DNA of 64,000 nt from Sulfurovum sp. (GTDB taxonomy: Bacteria; Campylobacterota; Campylobacteria; Campylobacterales; Sulfurovaceae). Positions within the stretch are counted from its first letter, which is position 1. The number at the start of each line of letters is the position of its first letter. Positions 51,516 through 60,878 of the stretch are shown here, in pieces. The DNA is taken from NCBI GenBank assembly GCA_027068435.1, contig JAMOTA010000037.1:1-64000 (forward strand). Direction: 5' to 3'. The position numbers were made by a program, and so were the translations under genes. Below the pieces are notes generated by a model. That model ran no database searches and was not told the origin of the DNA. It saw nothing but the letters and a program-made list of their open reading frames with translations.

Positions 51516-51809
51516 ATGTTAGTTCATATTGTAATGTTTAAGTTTAAAGAAAAAAATAAAAAAGCCAATATTATTCAGGCAAAACAGATGCTAGAAAACC
51601 TTATGGGTGCTGTACCCACATTACGAAGTATGGATGTAGGTGTTAACTTTGTAGAAGCAGATAGAGCTATGGATTTAAGTATTATTACTGTTTTTGAGAG
51701 TAAAGAGGGGCTTGATGCGTATGATGTACACCCTGAACATCAAAAAGTTGTTAGCTTTATCAAATCAGTAGTGGAGTACTCTAAAGCTTCAGACTACTTA
51801 AGAGACTAA
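51516..51809 (+). CDS. Dabb-domain (stress-responsive alpha/beta barrel) protein
   Basis: A 97-aa dimeric ferredoxin-like barrel protein: MLVHIVMFKFKEKNKKANI at the start, then LRSMDVGVNFVEADRAMDLS and VFESKEGLDAYDVHPEHQKVV, the Dabb signature with HPEH. Members are found in stress and metabolic contexts and mostly lack a known reaction. It is directly followed by recR, the recR ATG starting right after its stop. Confidence 0.85.
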   Translation: MLVHIVMFKFKEKNKKANIIQAKQMLENLMGAVPTLRSMDVGVNFVEADRAMDLSIITVFESKEGLDAYDVHPEHQKVVSFIKSVVEYSKASDYLRD

Positions 51810-52379
51810 ATGAAACATTATAAAATAGAAGCATTTGAAAATCTAGTCTCTGCTTTTAGTTCACTTCCATCTATCGGAAAAAAAACTGCTATTCGTTTAG
51901 CCTATCACTCTGTAATGGAAGATGGGTTTGCAGGTATGAAGTTAGCTCACGCTTTAGAAACAGGTATTAGCACTATTCAAAGATGTAGTAAATGTCATAA
52001 CATGAGTGAAGATGAACTCTGTAGTATCTGCTCTGACCCTTACCGTGACAGTACAAAACTTTGTATTGTTCAGAGTGCAAAAGATATCTTGACCATAGAA
52101 GAGAGTAAGCAGTTTGATGGTGTCTATTATGTAGTCTCAGAGGTAAGAGATATGGATGAGTCACATCTCTTTTACGCTGTAGGTGGAGTCAATGAGATTA
52201 TCTTTGCTTTTCCACCAAGTATCGCAACGGATACTATGATACTCTACATAGAAGATAAACTTTTAGGGCTAAATATTAAGTTTACCAAAATAGCCCAAGG
52301 TGTTCCAACAGGTGTAGAGTTAGAGAACATTGATGTTGTCTCACTCTCTCGTGCTTTAGAGGCTAGAGTGAGGATTTAG
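51810..52379 (+). CDS. recR: Recombination mediator RecR
   Basis: A 189-aa protein of the RecFOR pathway that helps load RecA on gapped DNA. It has the helix-hairpin-helix start (AFSSLPSIGKKTAIRLAYH), the zinc finger CSKCHNMSEDELCSICSD (about 56-73) and a Toprim domain with VVSEVRDMDES. The C-terminus shows the Walker-B-like stretch ILYIEDKLLGLNIKFTKIAQG and the family ending VSLSRALEAR. Slightly short, as in other members of this phylum. It overlaps the convergent DHH gene by 4 bp. Confidence 0.94.
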   Translation: MKHYKIEAFENLVSAFSSLPSIGKKTAIRLAYHSVMEDGFAGMKLAHALETGISTIQRCSKCHNMSEDELCSICSDPYRDSTKLCIVQSAKDILTIEESKQFDGVYYVVSEVRDMDESHLFYAVGGVNEIIFAFPPSIATDTMILYIEDKLLGLNIKFTKIAQGVPTGVELENIDVVSLSRALEARVRI

Positions 52380-53422
52380 TCTTCACACTTTTTATCTATA
52401 TATTCTTGTACAAACTTTCGTACATTAGCATAGACAAATGAGTCTTTATAACTCTCTATTTTACCCCCACTAGCATTGGGGTGTCCTCCGCCATTTCCGA
52501 TGTGTTCTGCCATTTTGGAAACGTCTAGTTTATTGTTACTTCTTAGTGAGAAGTTACCTCTAAAGTTTACATCCATATAGAAGTCATAATCTGGATTATT
52601 TAACATACAAGTATTACCTATAATGGAAGCATTTCCTACGTTATAACCCAATATACCTTTGTAGCCTTTGTAGTTAATAGTAAGACGCTGTTTATCTGTA
52701 GTTAAGAGGTCTGTTACATAAAATGCTACAAGATTATCTTTGGTATTGTTCTGCTCTTGCTTGAAGAAGCTCTTTTTTATTTGATGTAAGTCATCATCAA
52801 GTTGAATAGGAGCATTTTCATCATCTACTCTTTTCATAGCTGCATCTATAAGTGAAAGTTTAAACGCACGGTCTTGTGAAGGAAAAAGAATACGGTTTAC
52901 TTCTCTTGCCCCAGAAATCATACCAAGCATCACTTTTCCATACTCGAAAAGTTCATCATCACTTACCCAAATATCTATGGCATTAATAGCTTTAACAATA
53001 GTAGATAAGTTGTTCTCTTTGTCAAAGGCGTAGTGCTGTTGTAACCAATCATAAGTGATAAGTGTTGCACAACGTGAAGTGTCAAGTTTGTACCATGCAA
53101 AACGTTCAGCTGCTTTGGCACCTGTGGCATGATGGTCAAGAAGCTGTATTTTAGCCCCTATGCGAATGGACTCTTTTTCTATCCAATTTCCCTCTTTTGT
53201 GGTGAGGTTAAGGTCGGTAATAAGTATAAGTGCTTCAAATGTGTCACCATGTAAAAACTTATCTTGTTCTATTTTATTGACTATCTCTTCAAGACGTGCA
53301 GTTACTTCTGGACCATAGTTGGCATTGTAACACTCTATAGTAGAGAAACATTGTGTTGAGAGGTATTGACATCCATAACCGTCTAGGTCTATGTGAGAGA
53401 GGTGGTAAACGTGCTGTTTCAT
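52376..53422 (-). CDS. DHH-family phosphoesterase
   Basis: A 348-aa protein with the DHH/DHHA1 layout: HIDLDGYGCQ (about residues 10-19, first metal Asp), TDLNL (about 90), the DHH motif LLDHHATG (about 115-122) and the nucleic-acid-binding DHHA1 domain with IGNGGGHPNASGG near residue 315. Such enzymes hydrolyse short RNAs, cyclic dinucleotide products or pAp using manganese. It resembles NrnB-type oligoribonucleases, but substrate cannot be told from sequence alone. It is coupled to the upstream Rrf2 regulator (one-base overlap). Confidence 0.88.
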   Translation of the reverse strand: MKQHVYHLSHIDLDGYGCQYLSTQCFSTIECYNANYGPEVTARLEEIVNKIEQDKFLHGDTFEALILITDLNLTTKEGNWIEKESIRIGAKIQLLDHHATGAKAAERFAWYKLDTSRCATLITYDWLQQHYAFDKENNLSTIVKAINAIDIWVSDDELFEYGKVMLGMISGAREVNRILFPSQDRAFKLSLIDAAMKRVDDENAPIQLDDDLHQIKKSFFKQEQNNTKDNLVAFYVTDLLTTDKQRLTINYKGYKGILGYNVGNASIIGNTCMLNNPDYDFYMDVNFRGNFSLRSNNKLDVSKMAEHIGNGGGHPNASGGKIESYKDSFVYANVRKFVQEYIDKKCED

Positions 53423-53820
53423 TAAAGTATATCTCCTAAAGTAAGGTCTTGTAAAAAGTCATCTATCTTTGTTTGAAAATTTGCTAAAAATGGAGAGATA
53501 GCACAAGTACCAATAGCCCCATTTGGACAAGTATGACTATAACTGCTACAGTCAAATACTGAGGGTGGTTTCCCCTCGGCAGCAAAGATAATGCTATTGA
53601 TAGTGATTTCATTCATATCTTTAGCAAGTACAAAACCACCATGAGCACCTTTTCTTGACTCTAAAATACCATTTTTAGCAAGGCTTTGTAAAATCTTGGC
53701 TAAAAAGCTTTTAGGGATACTGAGTTCATTTGCAAGTTGTTCTGCACCAATGGGTTTATCTGATTTACGGATAGTATCTAAAGAGAGTAGAGCATACTCA
53801 CTTGCACGAGTTAATAACAT
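53422..53820 (-). CDS. Rrf2-family transcriptional regulator
   Basis: A 132-aa winged-helix regulator: MLLTRASEYALLSLDTIRKS, then IPKSFLAKILQSLAKNGILE and RKGAHGGFVLAKD, the Rrf2 signature. Three cysteines in FDCSSYSHTCPNGAIGTC (about residues 90-107) are placed as in IscR-like members that hold an iron-sulfur cluster, so redox or iron sensing is likely. It shares its end with the start of the DHH gene and is divergent to rpsO. The target genes are unknown. Confidence 0.9.
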   Translation of the reverse strand: MLLTRASEYALLSLDTIRKSDKPIGAEQLANELSIPKSFLAKILQSLAKNGILESRKGAHGGFVLAKDMNEITINSIIFAAEGKPPSVFDCSSYSHTCPNGAIGTCAISPFLANFQTKIDDFLQDLTLGDIL

Positions 53821-53966
53821 TAATAACCTTCATAACTTAATTAGGAGTATTTTACTCTAATTTATATTATAGCTTGGTATAGGGCTTTTACTAAGTCACA
53901 AGAAAGGTTATTATGCTATGATTGCGAACTCATTTATGAGAATTAAATACCAATCAGGAGGCTATT

Positions 53967-54236
53967 ATGGCTTTAGATCAGGCGAAAAAAGCAGAAATTA
54001 TTGCTAAATATTCAAGAGGCGAGAACGATACAGGTTCAACAGAAATACAAGTAGCTCTTATTACAGAGAGAATTACATACCTTACTGAGCACCTTCAAAC
54101 AAATAAAAAAGACCATTCATCAAGACTTGGACTACTTAAATTAGTTGGACAAAGAAGAAGACTTATGAGATACTTGAAAAAAGTAGATCTAGCTAGATGG
54201 AATATCATCAAAACAGATATGGGAATCAGAAACTAA
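53967..54236 (+). CDS. rpsO: Ribosomal protein S15
   Basis: An 89-aa S15 protein that binds 16S rRNA in the platform of the small subunit. All landmarks are present: [20 protein letters not shown] (about 13-32), the helix [20 protein letters not shown] (about 39-58) and [14 protein letters not shown]. It has a strong GGAGG site and a hairpin terminator directly after it. Confidence 0.98.
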   Translation: MALDQAKKAEIIAKYSRGENDTGSTEIQVALITERITYLTEHLQTNKKDHSSRLGLLKLVGQRRRLMRYLKKVDLARWNIIKTDMGIRN

Positions 54237-54252
54237 GTTTCTACTCTCATCT

Positions 54253-54282
54253 AAAGTGTTGTCTTATGGCAACACTTTTTAA
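54253..54282 (+). terminator. Terminator of rpsO
   Basis: AAAGTGTTG (54253-54261) and CAACACTTT (54270-54278) form a perfect 9-bp stem with an 8-nt loop followed by TTT, 17 bp after the stop codon. Confidence 0.85.
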
Positions 54283-54435
54283 ATATTTACCTCATTATCC
54301 ACCTTTAGTCCCCCCTCCTTTTTTTAGTTTGTATAAACAAAATAAAACTTCTTTATGAGAACTTCAACTAAATAAATATCTAATTCCTCTACTAACCCAA
54401 AACATGCTATAATCATCCAAAAAGGAGCGAACTCT

Positions 54436-55308
54436 ATGAGATTTCTCAATATGAAAACAGACTACGCATTCAAGAAGGTATTTGGGTCTGAAAACTCAAA
54501 AGATATACTTCTAAGCTTTCTTAATGCTACACTAGAACTACGCTACCCTATAGAAGACCTTACCATAGAAGACCCCTATAATGTACCTAAACTCCAAGGT
54601 ATGAAAGAGACAGCAGTAGATGTAAAAGCTACTCTAAGTGATGGCTCAAAAGTAATTATAGAGATGCAGATACTTAACCATGATGGCTTTGAGAGTAGAA
54701 TACTCTACAATACAGCTAAAAATTACGCTAACCAACTAGATAAAGGAGATAAATATACACTCCTAAACCCTGTTATAGCCTTAACGATAGTAAACTTCAC
54801 TATGTTTGAAACAGATAAATATAAATCTATATATCAACTACTAGAAAAAGAGAACTTCTCTAAATACAAAGACGATATACAACTAGTGTTTATAGAGTTA
54901 CCCAAATTTAATAAAGAGTTTGAAGCGTGTGAGACCATAGAAGAGAAATGGATATATTTCATCAAAAACGCAAGAGATATAAAAGTACTACCTAAACTAA
55001 CAGATCCAAACCTCAAAAAAGCTTTTGAAGTAGCTAATACAGCTTCACTATCTAAAGAAGAATTAGAATTACAAGAGAAAAGAGAAGAGTTCATTTGGAT
55101 GCAAAAGAGTAGTGTAGAGAAAGCTAAAAGAGAGGGCAGAGAGGAAGGCAAATTAGAAGGTAAACTTGAAGGTAAACTTGAAGGTATAAAAGAAGGTAAG
55201 CTAGAAGAGAAACTAAGCATAGCCAAAAACCTACTAGATATACTAGACAATGAGACTATAGCTTTAAAAATTGGGTTAGATGTAGAGATGGTAGATGGGT
55301 TAAGATAG
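54436..55308 (+). CDS. Rpn-family PD-(D/E)XK nuclease/transposase-like protein
   Basis: A 290-aa protein of the recombination-promoting nuclease (PDDEXK_2) family. It starts with LNMKTDYAFKKVFGSENSKD and has the nuclease core TAVDVKATLSDGSKVIIEMQ (about residues 63-82; Asp and ExQ). The C-terminus is a run of EGKLEGK-type repeats (about 235-260) encoded by tandem 12-bp units, frequent in this family and prone to length change. Members act in DNA exchange or phage conflict. It sits between rpsO and grpE, where hrcA would often be expected in related genomes. Confidence 0.9.
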   Translation: MRFLNMKTDYAFKKVFGSENSKDILLSFLNATLELRYPIEDLTIEDPYNVPKLQGMKETAVDVKATLSDGSKVIIEMQILNHDGFESRILYNTAKNYANQLDKGDKYTLLNPVIALTIVNFTMFETDKYKSIYQLLEKENFSKYKDDIQLVFIELPKFNKEFEACETIEEKWIYFIKNARDIKVLPKLTDPNLKKAFEVANTASLSKEELELQEKREEFIWMQKSSVEKAKREGREEGKLEGKLEGKLEGIKEGKLEEKLSIAKNLLDILDNETIALKIGLDVEMVDGLR

Positions 55309-55370
55309 AGGTCTTATAGTTTTTACAAAAGTCTAGCTTATTTTGTTAGAATTGGTATTTAAATATCATA

Positions 55371-55391
55371 CTTTAGTCAAATTGACTCAAC
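55371..55391 (+). promoter_or_regulatory. HAIR-like operator upstream of grpE
   Basis: CTTTAGT-N7-ACTCAAC matches the HspR consensus CTTGAGT-N7-ACTCAAG at 12 of 14 positions. It lies 6 bp above the -35, as at htpG. An overlapping shorter palindrome AGTCAA-A-TTGACT is also present. Confidence 0.7.
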
Positions 55392-55397
55392 TATGAC

Positions 55398-55427
55398 TTG
55401 ACAAACTGACGCTCAATGTTGTATAAT
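55398..55427 (+). promoter_or_regulatory. grpE-dnaK promoter
   Basis: TTGACA (55398-55403), an 18-bp spacer and TATAAT (55422-55427) give a consensus vegetative promoter 54 bp before the grpE start. Confidence 0.75.
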
Positions 55428-55481
55428 CCTTTTAAGCATTCGTTACTGGTGCAATACTATATGAATTAAGGAGGTCTGACT

Positions 55482-56033
55482 ATGAGTAAAGATGAAACTC
55501 TTGAAGAGTCTAAGGCTGAAGAGATTGTTGCTGAGACAGAACTTGTAGAGGAAGAGACAGTTGAAGTTGATCCTCTCGAGGCAGCACAAGCAGAAGCCGC
55601 AGAGTGGAAAGATAAATTTTTAAGAGCCCATGCAGATTTTGAAAACTCTAAAAGACGTTTAGAGAAAGATAAAATGAATGCCGTAGCTTATGCAAACGAA
55701 AGTTTTGCTACAGATATATTGGCAGTTATGGACTCTTTTGAAAATGCATTAACTTCAATAGAGAGTGCGAACGATACAGAAGAGAACTCTGAAGTACTAA
55801 AGAACATGAAAGAGGGTGTAAATCTTACTTTTGAACAACTCAAAAAGATACTTGCTAAAAACAGTATTAAAGAGGTAAGTAGTGAGGGTGAGTTTGACCC
55901 AGAAGTACACCAAGCTATTATGCAAGTAGAGAGTGATAATCATGAAGTTGGTGATGTCGTTCAAGTGATGCAAAAAGGGTACACCATTAAGGACAGAGTT
56001 TTACGTCCAGCAATGGTTAGTACCTGTAAATAA
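55482..56033 (+). CDS. grpE: Nucleotide exchange factor GrpE
   Basis: A 183-aa protein: acidic N-terminal tail (residues 1-35), long paired helix (AEAAEWKDKFLRAHADFENS, about 36-90), four-helix region and the beta-domain with EFDPEVHQAIMQVES (about 140-154) and VVQVMQKGYTIKDRVLRPAM (about 160-179). It releases ADP from DnaK. It opens the grpE-dnaK operon and starts after a GGAGG site. There is no hrcA gene directly before it. Compare with the GrpE-like protein at 40067. Confidence 0.97.
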   Translation: MSKDETLEESKAEEIVAETELVEEETVEVDPLEAAQAEAAEWKDKFLRAHADFENSKRRLEKDKMNAVAYANESFATDILAVMDSFENALTSIESANDTEENSEVLKNMKEGVNLTFEQLKKILAKNSIKEVSSEGEFDPEVHQAIMQVESDNHEVGDVVQVMQKGYTIKDRVLRPAMVSTCK

Positions 56034-56061
56034 ATAAAATTTAATTTTTAAAGGAAATAAT

Positions 56062-57936
56062 ATGGCAAAAGTATTAGGAATAGATTTAGGAACAACAAAC
56101 TCTGCAATGGCAGTGTTTGAAGGTGGTGAGGCTAAGATTATTGCAAATAAAGAGGGTAAAAATACAACTCCTTCTATTGTTGCATTTACAGATAAAGGTG
56201 AGATTTTAGTAGGTGAATCAGCTAAACGTCAAGCGATTACAAACCCTGAGAAAACTATCTACTCTATTAAGAGAATTATGGGTCTTATGATGAATGAAGA
56301 TAAGGCTAAAGAAGCTCAATCTAAACTTCCATACCATATAGTAGATAGAAGTGGTGCTTGTGCTATTGAAGTTGCTGGTAAAACATATACACCTCAAGAG
56401 ATATCTGCAAAAGTACTTATGAAGATGAAAGAAGATGCAGAAGCATACCTTGGTGAGACTATTACTGACGCTGTTGTAACTGTACCAGCTTACTTTAATG
56501 ATGCTCAAAGAAAAGCAACAAAAGAAGCAGGAACTATTGCAGGTCTTAATATTCTTCGTATTATCAATGAGCCAACGTCTGCTGCACTTGCATATGGTCT
56601 TGACAAAAAAGAATCAGAACAAATTGTAGTTTACGATCTTGGTGGTGGTACATTTGATGTTACTGCACTTGAGACTGGTGATGGCGTTGTTGAAGTTATG
56701 GCTACTGGTGGGGATGCATTCCTTGGTGGTGATGACTTTGATAATAAAATTATTGACTATGTAGCAGAAGAGTTTAAAAACGAAACAGGTATAGATGTTA
56801 AAGCAGATGTTATGGCACTTCAACGTGTTAAAGATGCAGCTGAGACAGCTAAAAAAGAGCTTTCTAGTTCTACAGAAACTGAGATAAACCTTCCGTTTAT
56901 TACAGCAGATGCAACAGGACCAAAACACTTAGTAACTAAAATTACTAGAGCTAAATTTGAATCACTTATCGGTGATTTAGTAGCATCTACTATTAAAACA
57001 GTTCAAGGTGTACTTAAAGATGCAGATCTTAGTACTTCTGAGATAAATGAGATTGTTATGGTTGGTGGATCAACTCGTATTCCTTTGGTTCAAGAAGAGA
57101 TGAAAAAATTCTTTGGTAAAGATCTTAACAAATCTGTAAACCCAGATGAAGTGGTTGCATTAGGTGCTGCTATTCAAGGTGGGGTACTGGCAGGTGATGT
57201 AAAAGATGTTCTTCTTCTTGATGTTACACCATTGAGTCTTGGTATTGAAACTCTAGGTGGAGTGACAACTAAAGTTATAGAGAAAGGTACAACGATTCCT
57301 GCTAAGAAATCACAAACTTTCTCAACAGCTGAAGATAACCAACCCGCAGTAAGTATTCATGTACTTCAAGGTGAAAGAGAGTTCTCTAAAGATAACAAGT
57401 CACTAGGTATGTTTGAACTTAGAGATATTCCAGCAGCTCCACGTGGTGTACCACAAATTGAAGTAACATTTGATATTGATGCAAATGGTATCTTGACTGT
57501 ATCTGCGTCTGATAAAGGTACAGGTAAATCTCAAGAGATTAAAATCACTGGTTCGAGCGGACTTTCTGATGAAGAGATTGAGAAAATGGTTCAAGATGCG
57601 GAAGCTAACAAAGCTGAAGATGAGAAGAGAAAAGAAGTAGTAGAAGCTAGAAACCAAGCAGATGCATTGGTACACCAAACACGTAAGTCATTAACTGACC
57701 TTGGTGAAAACTTTGACGCTACAGAAAAAGAAGCGATTGAAGCTGCTATCACTGATTTGGAAGAGACATTAAAAGATGACTCTGCAACTAAAGAGCAGAT
57801 AGAAGAGAAAGTAAAAACACTTACTGAAAAGTCTCATAAACTAGCAGAAGCAATGTATGCTAAAGAACAAGGTGGAGCAGACCCAAAAGCAAAAAAAGCA
57901 GACGATGACGATGTTATCGATGCTGAAGTAGAGTAA
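56062..57936 (+). CDS. dnaK: Chaperone DnaK (Hsp70)
   Basis: A 624-aa canonical Hsp70: ATPase with [17 protein letters not shown] (residues 6-22), [16 protein letters not shown] (about 190), [15 protein letters not shown] (about 330), linker [18 protein letters not shown] (about 385) and the beta substrate domain, then an alpha lid ending in [12 protein letters not shown]. It refolds proteins with DnaJ and GrpE. It follows grpE after 28 bp and ends in a strong terminator. It is clearly different from the two atypical Hsp70s at 34744-40020. Confidence 0.99.
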   Translation: MAKVLGIDLGTTNSAMAVFEGGEAKIIANKEGKNTTPSIVAFTDKGEILVGESAKRQAITNPEKTIYSIKRIMGLMMNEDKAKEAQSKLPYHIVDRSGACAIEVAGKTYTPQEISAKVLMKMKEDAEAYLGETITDAVVTVPAYFNDAQRKATKEAGTIAGLNILRIINEPTSAALAYGLDKKESEQIVVYDLGGGTFDVTALETGDGVVEVMATGGDAFLGGDDFDNKIIDYVAEEFKNETGIDVKADVMALQRVKDAAETAKKELSSSTETEINLPFITADATGPKHLVTKITRAKFESLIGDLVASTIKTVQGVLKDADLSTSEINEIVMVGGSTRIPLVQEEMKKFFGKDLNKSVNPDEVVALGAAIQGGVLAGDVKDVLLLDVTPLSLGIETLGGVTTKVIEKGTTIPAKKSQTFSTAEDNQPAVSIHVLQGEREFSKDNKSLGMFELRDIPAAPRGVPQIEVTFDIDANGILTVSASDKGTGKSQEIKITGSSGLSDEEIEKMVQDAEANKAEDEKRKEVVEARNQADALVHQTRKSLTDLGENFDATEKEAIEAAITDLEETLKDDSATKEQIEEKVKTLTEKSHKLAEAMYAKEQGGADPKAKKADDDDVIDAEVE

Positions 57937-57949
57937 TCCTCTACCTCCT

Positions 57950-57982
57950 ATCTACAAGGACTGCCTTGTAGATATTTTATTT
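57950..57982 (+). terminator. Terminator of grpE-dnaK
   Basis: ATCTACAAGG (57950-57959) and CCTTGTAGAT (57964-57973) form a perfect 10-bp stem with a 4-nt loop followed by ATTTTATTTTA, 14 bp after the dnaK stop. Confidence 0.88.
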
Positions 57983-58076
57983 TACTTACAAAAAACAACT
58001 ATCAAAAATTATTTTATTAGAGTACATACATTATTAGGTTATAATGATATATATTTATACTATTTAAGGATAAAAA

Positions 58077-58376
58077 ATGGAAATAACAAAATGCACTACA
58101 TTAGAAGAAGCAAGAGAGAAGATAGATAGTGTAGATGAAAAAATTGTGGCACTTATTGCAGAGCGTAATGATTATATTAAAGAGATAGCACACTTTAAAA
58201 CATGCATAGAAGAGGTGAAAGAAGAAGAGAGAATCAATGCAGTTATCTCTAAAGTAAGAGAACAAGCTATCTCATTAGACCTTTCACCAAATCTTATTAA
58301 TGATCTGTATGTACGAATGATAGATGCAATGGTAGAGAGTGAAATAGCAGAGTTTAATAACGCTAAATCACATTAA
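58077..58376 (+). CDS. Chorismate mutase-like (AroQ fold) protein
   Basis: A 99-aa all-helical protein with the AroQ layout: TLEEAREKIDSVDEKIVALI (residues 8-27), then AERNDYIKEIAHFK with Arg and Lys of the active site, ERINAVISKVREQA (about 56-69) and a C-terminal helix. Known members either convert chorismate to prephenate or are isochorismate-pyruvate lyases. It is not fused to a dehydratase and no aromatic genes are near, so its exact reaction is uncertain. The 3' end runs into a hairpin shared with the convergent lipoprotein gene. Confidence 0.8.
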   Translation: MEITKCTTLEEAREKIDSVDEKIVALIAERNDYIKEIAHFKTCIEEVKEEERINAVISKVREQAISLDLSPNLINDLYVRMIDAMVESEIAEFNNAKSH

Positions 58377-58403
58377 GAAGAGGAGGTATTACTCCTCCTC
58401 TTC
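58377..58403. terminator. Bidirectional hairpin between chorismate-mutase-like and lipoprotein genes
   Basis: GAAGAGGAGG (58377-58386) and CCTCCTCTTC (58394-58403) form a perfect 10-bp stem with a 7-nt loop. It begins right after one stop codon and its right arm encodes the acidic C-terminus of the convergent lipoprotein. No clear T-run follows on the plus strand. Confidence 0.6.
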
Positions 58404-58559
58404 ATCACTAGACCCAGCCACTGCACCTACTGCTGCTCCTGTAACATCTATGGTAGCACTAACAGCAGATCCTGCTATGGAAATAGGAGTTGTTATAATT
58501 TGTGTACATCCAGAAAGTACGTTAGCCAATATAAATATATATAAAGTTATTTTTTTCAT
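58389..58559 (-). CDS. Small predicted lipoprotein, 56 aa
   Basis: Too short for the track. The frame reads MKKITLYIFILANVLSGCTQ, with a lipobox LSGC (Cys at residue 18), then PISIAGSAVSATIDVTGAA and an acidic end SSDEEEE. The start has a poor site but the lipobox and composition are convincing. After cleavage the mature lipoprotein would have only 39 residues, Ala/Gly-rich. The last codons form one arm of a hairpin terminator, an economical overlap. Function unknown. Confidence 0.7.
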   Translation of the reverse strand: MKKITLYIFILANVLSGCTQIITTPISIAGSAVSATIDVTGAAVGAVAGSSDEEEE

Positions 58560-58564
58560 ATTCA

Positions 58565-58957
58565 TTACTCCACACTATCCATAAGAATACCGATTATATC
58601 TGTCATAGTTAAAATCCCATAAAGTTCATTATTGTCAATAACAAGTAAACGTTTAATACTACTTCTAACCATCATCTTTGCTGCGTACTTTATATTGAGT
58701 TCATTAGATACAGATACTGCTGGTGTTGATGCAATATCATAAACATTAAGAAGGTCAATATCTCCATCTTCTGCAACAATGCTTTGTAAAATATTTTTAA
58801 AGGTTACCAGTCCATATGCACCATCTTGGCTTGATTTTTCTACGATAATAGAACGTACTTTATTGAGCTTCATTATTTTTAATGCATCTCTAACGGTTGC
58901 CATAGGGGAAATACTTATGAGTTTATCCTTAGGTGTCATTACTTCTTTAACTAACAT
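58565..58957 (-). CDS. CBS-domain protein
   Basis: A 130-aa protein made of two CBS repeats: MLVKEVMTPKDKLISISPMA with YGLVTFKNILQS (residues 1-65), and STPAVSVSNELNIKYAAKMM with LYGILTMTDIIGIL (about 70-128). A CBS pair binds adenosine nucleotides and tunes partner proteins. It is the third gene of a minus-strand run behind the DUF1538 membrane protein and the PII-like protein (11 bp gap), so it may sense energy state for that transporter. Confidence 0.9.
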   Translation of the reverse strand: MLVKEVMTPKDKLISISPMATVRDALKIMKLNKVRSIIVEKSSQDGAYGLVTFKNILQSIVAEDGDIDLLNVYDIASTPAVSVSNELNIKYAAKMMVRSSIKRLLVIDNNELYGILTMTDIIGILMDSVE

Positions 58958-58968
58958 TTATTCTCCTT

Positions 58969-59319
58969 TTATATCATTGTCTTAATGTCATCTTCAAATT
59001 TATGAAGTTCATTTATATCTAGTCCTGCAACATGGCTAAGAGGCATGGTAAATGCAAAGCCATTGTTTTCAGGATTGTCTAGGTCAAAATTTTCTCTTAG
59101 AGTCTTCATGACTTTCATAGAGAGTCTTCTTGGCAATATAAAAAGTAGTGCAGAGACATTCTCTTCAAGTGTCAATCCAAAAAAGACTTTCTTCTCTTCT
59201 AAACCGATATTTTTCCCATGTAAAATAGTGACAGAACCAGCACCTGCTTCTTTAGCTACTTTGATAGCAGCTTCTTCATCTTGATCTTGAATAACTGCAA
59301 CTAATGCGGTAAATTTCAT
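58969..59319 (-). CDS. PII-like signalling protein
   Basis: A 116-aa protein with the ferredoxin-like PII fold: [20 protein letters not shown], a T-loop region [20 protein letters not shown], and the strand [20 protein letters not shown]. It lacks the uridylylated tyrosine of classical GlnB. Its start overlaps the stop of the DUF1538 gene (4 bp), which strongly suggests that it binds and controls that membrane protein, as GlnK controls AmtB. The ligand is unknown. Confidence 0.78.
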   Translation of the reverse strand: MKFTALVAVIQDQDEEAAIKVAKEAGAGSVTILHGKNIGLEEKKVFFGLTLEENVSALLFILPRRLSMKVMKTLRENFDLDNPENNGFAFTMPLSHVAGLDINELHKFEDDIKTMI

Positions 59320-60827
59320 ACTATTGACTCCTTTTTAGATTGTTTATATTGTGCATATATACCATAACCCATGACAGTAAGCATAGGAAAGAGTGAGGCA
59401 AAAGCGATAAGCCCAAATCCATCTATAAGTGGATTACGCCCCTCAATGTTCTCTGCTAATCCTAACCCCAATGCAGCTACAAGTGGAACGGTTACAGTGG
59501 AGGTAGTGACCCCACCACTGTCATAGGAGATAGGTATAATATACTTAGGTGCAAAATAGGTAAAGACAATAACCAACATATATCCTGCTATAATATAGTA
59601 GTGGATAGGATCACCTGCTACAATACGATATGAACCTAGTCCAATACCAATAGCTACACCAAATGCTACTACAATTCTTAATACATTTTGTTTAATATTT
59701 CCTTCACTTATCTCTTCAGCTTTAATAGCAATAGCTAAAAGAGCAGGTTCTGCCATAGTGGTAGAGAAACCTATGAGAAATGCAAAAAGATAGATAAGCA
59801 TGTTATTGCCCATATCTGTAAGTTGATAGGCTATAGTCTCACCTATAGGGAAGAGTCCCATCTCTAATCCAACGATGAAAGCATAAAGACCTAAAACAAC
59901 CATAATAATACCTGTAATGCTTTTTTGTAAATGCGCAACAGGTTTTTTGATAATAACATACTGAAAAAAGAATATAGCTATAAGTATAGGTGCTACATCC
60001 TTAATCACGCCTACTAAGTCCATAAATGTATGATAAGCAGAAAATGTATAGGCAGTTGCAACAGCTTTTGTCGTCTCTACAGCTTCAGTTAACACTGGGG
60101 CTACTGTAGTTGCATCTGCTAGGTTATAGACGATGATTCCATAGATTTGTACAAATATCATAGGAGTAAGTGAAGCAAAAGCTATAAGTCCAAAACCATC
60201 AATAGCAGGATTACGACCCTTAATACTAGAAGCAAGACCGATACCTAACGCAGCAACAAGTGGAACAGTTACAGTAGATGTAGTAACTCCACCACTATCA
60301 TAAGCAAGACCGATAATCTCAACAGGTGCAAAAAAAGTAACGATTACTACAAGAATGTACCCAGAGATAATGTAATATGCTATAGGATGTCCTAGCAAAA
60401 TACGAAGTACACCTAAAGCGATGGCAAAACCAACAGAGAGAGCAACAGTCATACGTAACCAAAATGCATCTATGAGTCCGTTAGAAATAAGTGCAGCTTT
60501 GTCAGCTATGGCTATAAGTGCGGGTTCTGCTACTGTGGTGGAGAAGCCTATGGTAAATGCAAAGGTTAGTAACCAAAAGACTGAACCTTTTTTTGCAAAG
60601 TCAATGGCAAGTCCTTCCCCGATTGGGAAAATACCTAGTTCAAGACCACGAATAAAGAGTGCAAGTCCTACAGCAACTATAGTAAGCCCTACAACAATAG
60701 AGGATAAGTTCTCAGGAACAGACTGAATAATTAAGCCTTGAAATAGGGTAACAACGATGATAATAGGGAGAAGATCTTTAAATGAATTTTTTAAATCTCC
60801 TGCAAAAATATGTAAGCTTTCTTTCAT
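59316..60827 (-). CDS. DUF1538 membrane protein, two repeats
   Basis: A 503-aa inner-membrane protein built from two DUF1538 halves. Each half repeats [11 protein letters not shown] or [25 protein letters not shown] or [14 protein letters not shown], and [20 protein letters not shown]. About 12 membrane helices are expected, arranged with internal symmetry as in transporters. The conserved DSGG and PIGE loops may line a transport path. Substrate unknown; a cation or small anion is likely. It forms an operon with the PII-like and CBS genes. Confidence 0.88.
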   Translation of the reverse strand: MKESLHIFAGDLKNSFKDLLPIIIVVTLFQGLIIQSVPENLSSIVVGLTIVAVGLALFIRGLELGIFPIGEGLAIDFAKKGSVFWLLTFAFTIGFSTTVAEPALIAIADKAALISNGLIDAFWLRMTVALSVGFAIALGVLRILLGHPIAYYIISGYILVVIVTFFAPVEIIGLAYDSGGVTTSTVTVPLVAALGIGLASSIKGRNPAIDGFGLIAFASLTPMIFVQIYGIIVYNLADATTVAPVLTEAVETTKAVATAYTFSAYHTFMDLVGVIKDVAPILIAIFFFQYVIIKKPVAHLQKSITGIIMVVLGLYAFIVGLEMGLFPIGETIAYQLTDMGNNMLIYLFAFLIGFSTTMAEPALLAIAIKAEEISEGNIKQNVLRIVVAFGVAIGIGLGSYRIVAGDPIHYYIIAGYMLVIVFTYFAPKYIIPISYDSGGVTTSTVTVPLVAALGLGLAENIEGRNPLIDGFGLIAFASLFPMLTVMGYGIYAQYKQSKKESIV

Positions 60828-60878
60828 AAAATGATTATATCTATTGTAGCTTTGAAGTAGATAGTTATTTTCTATGCA

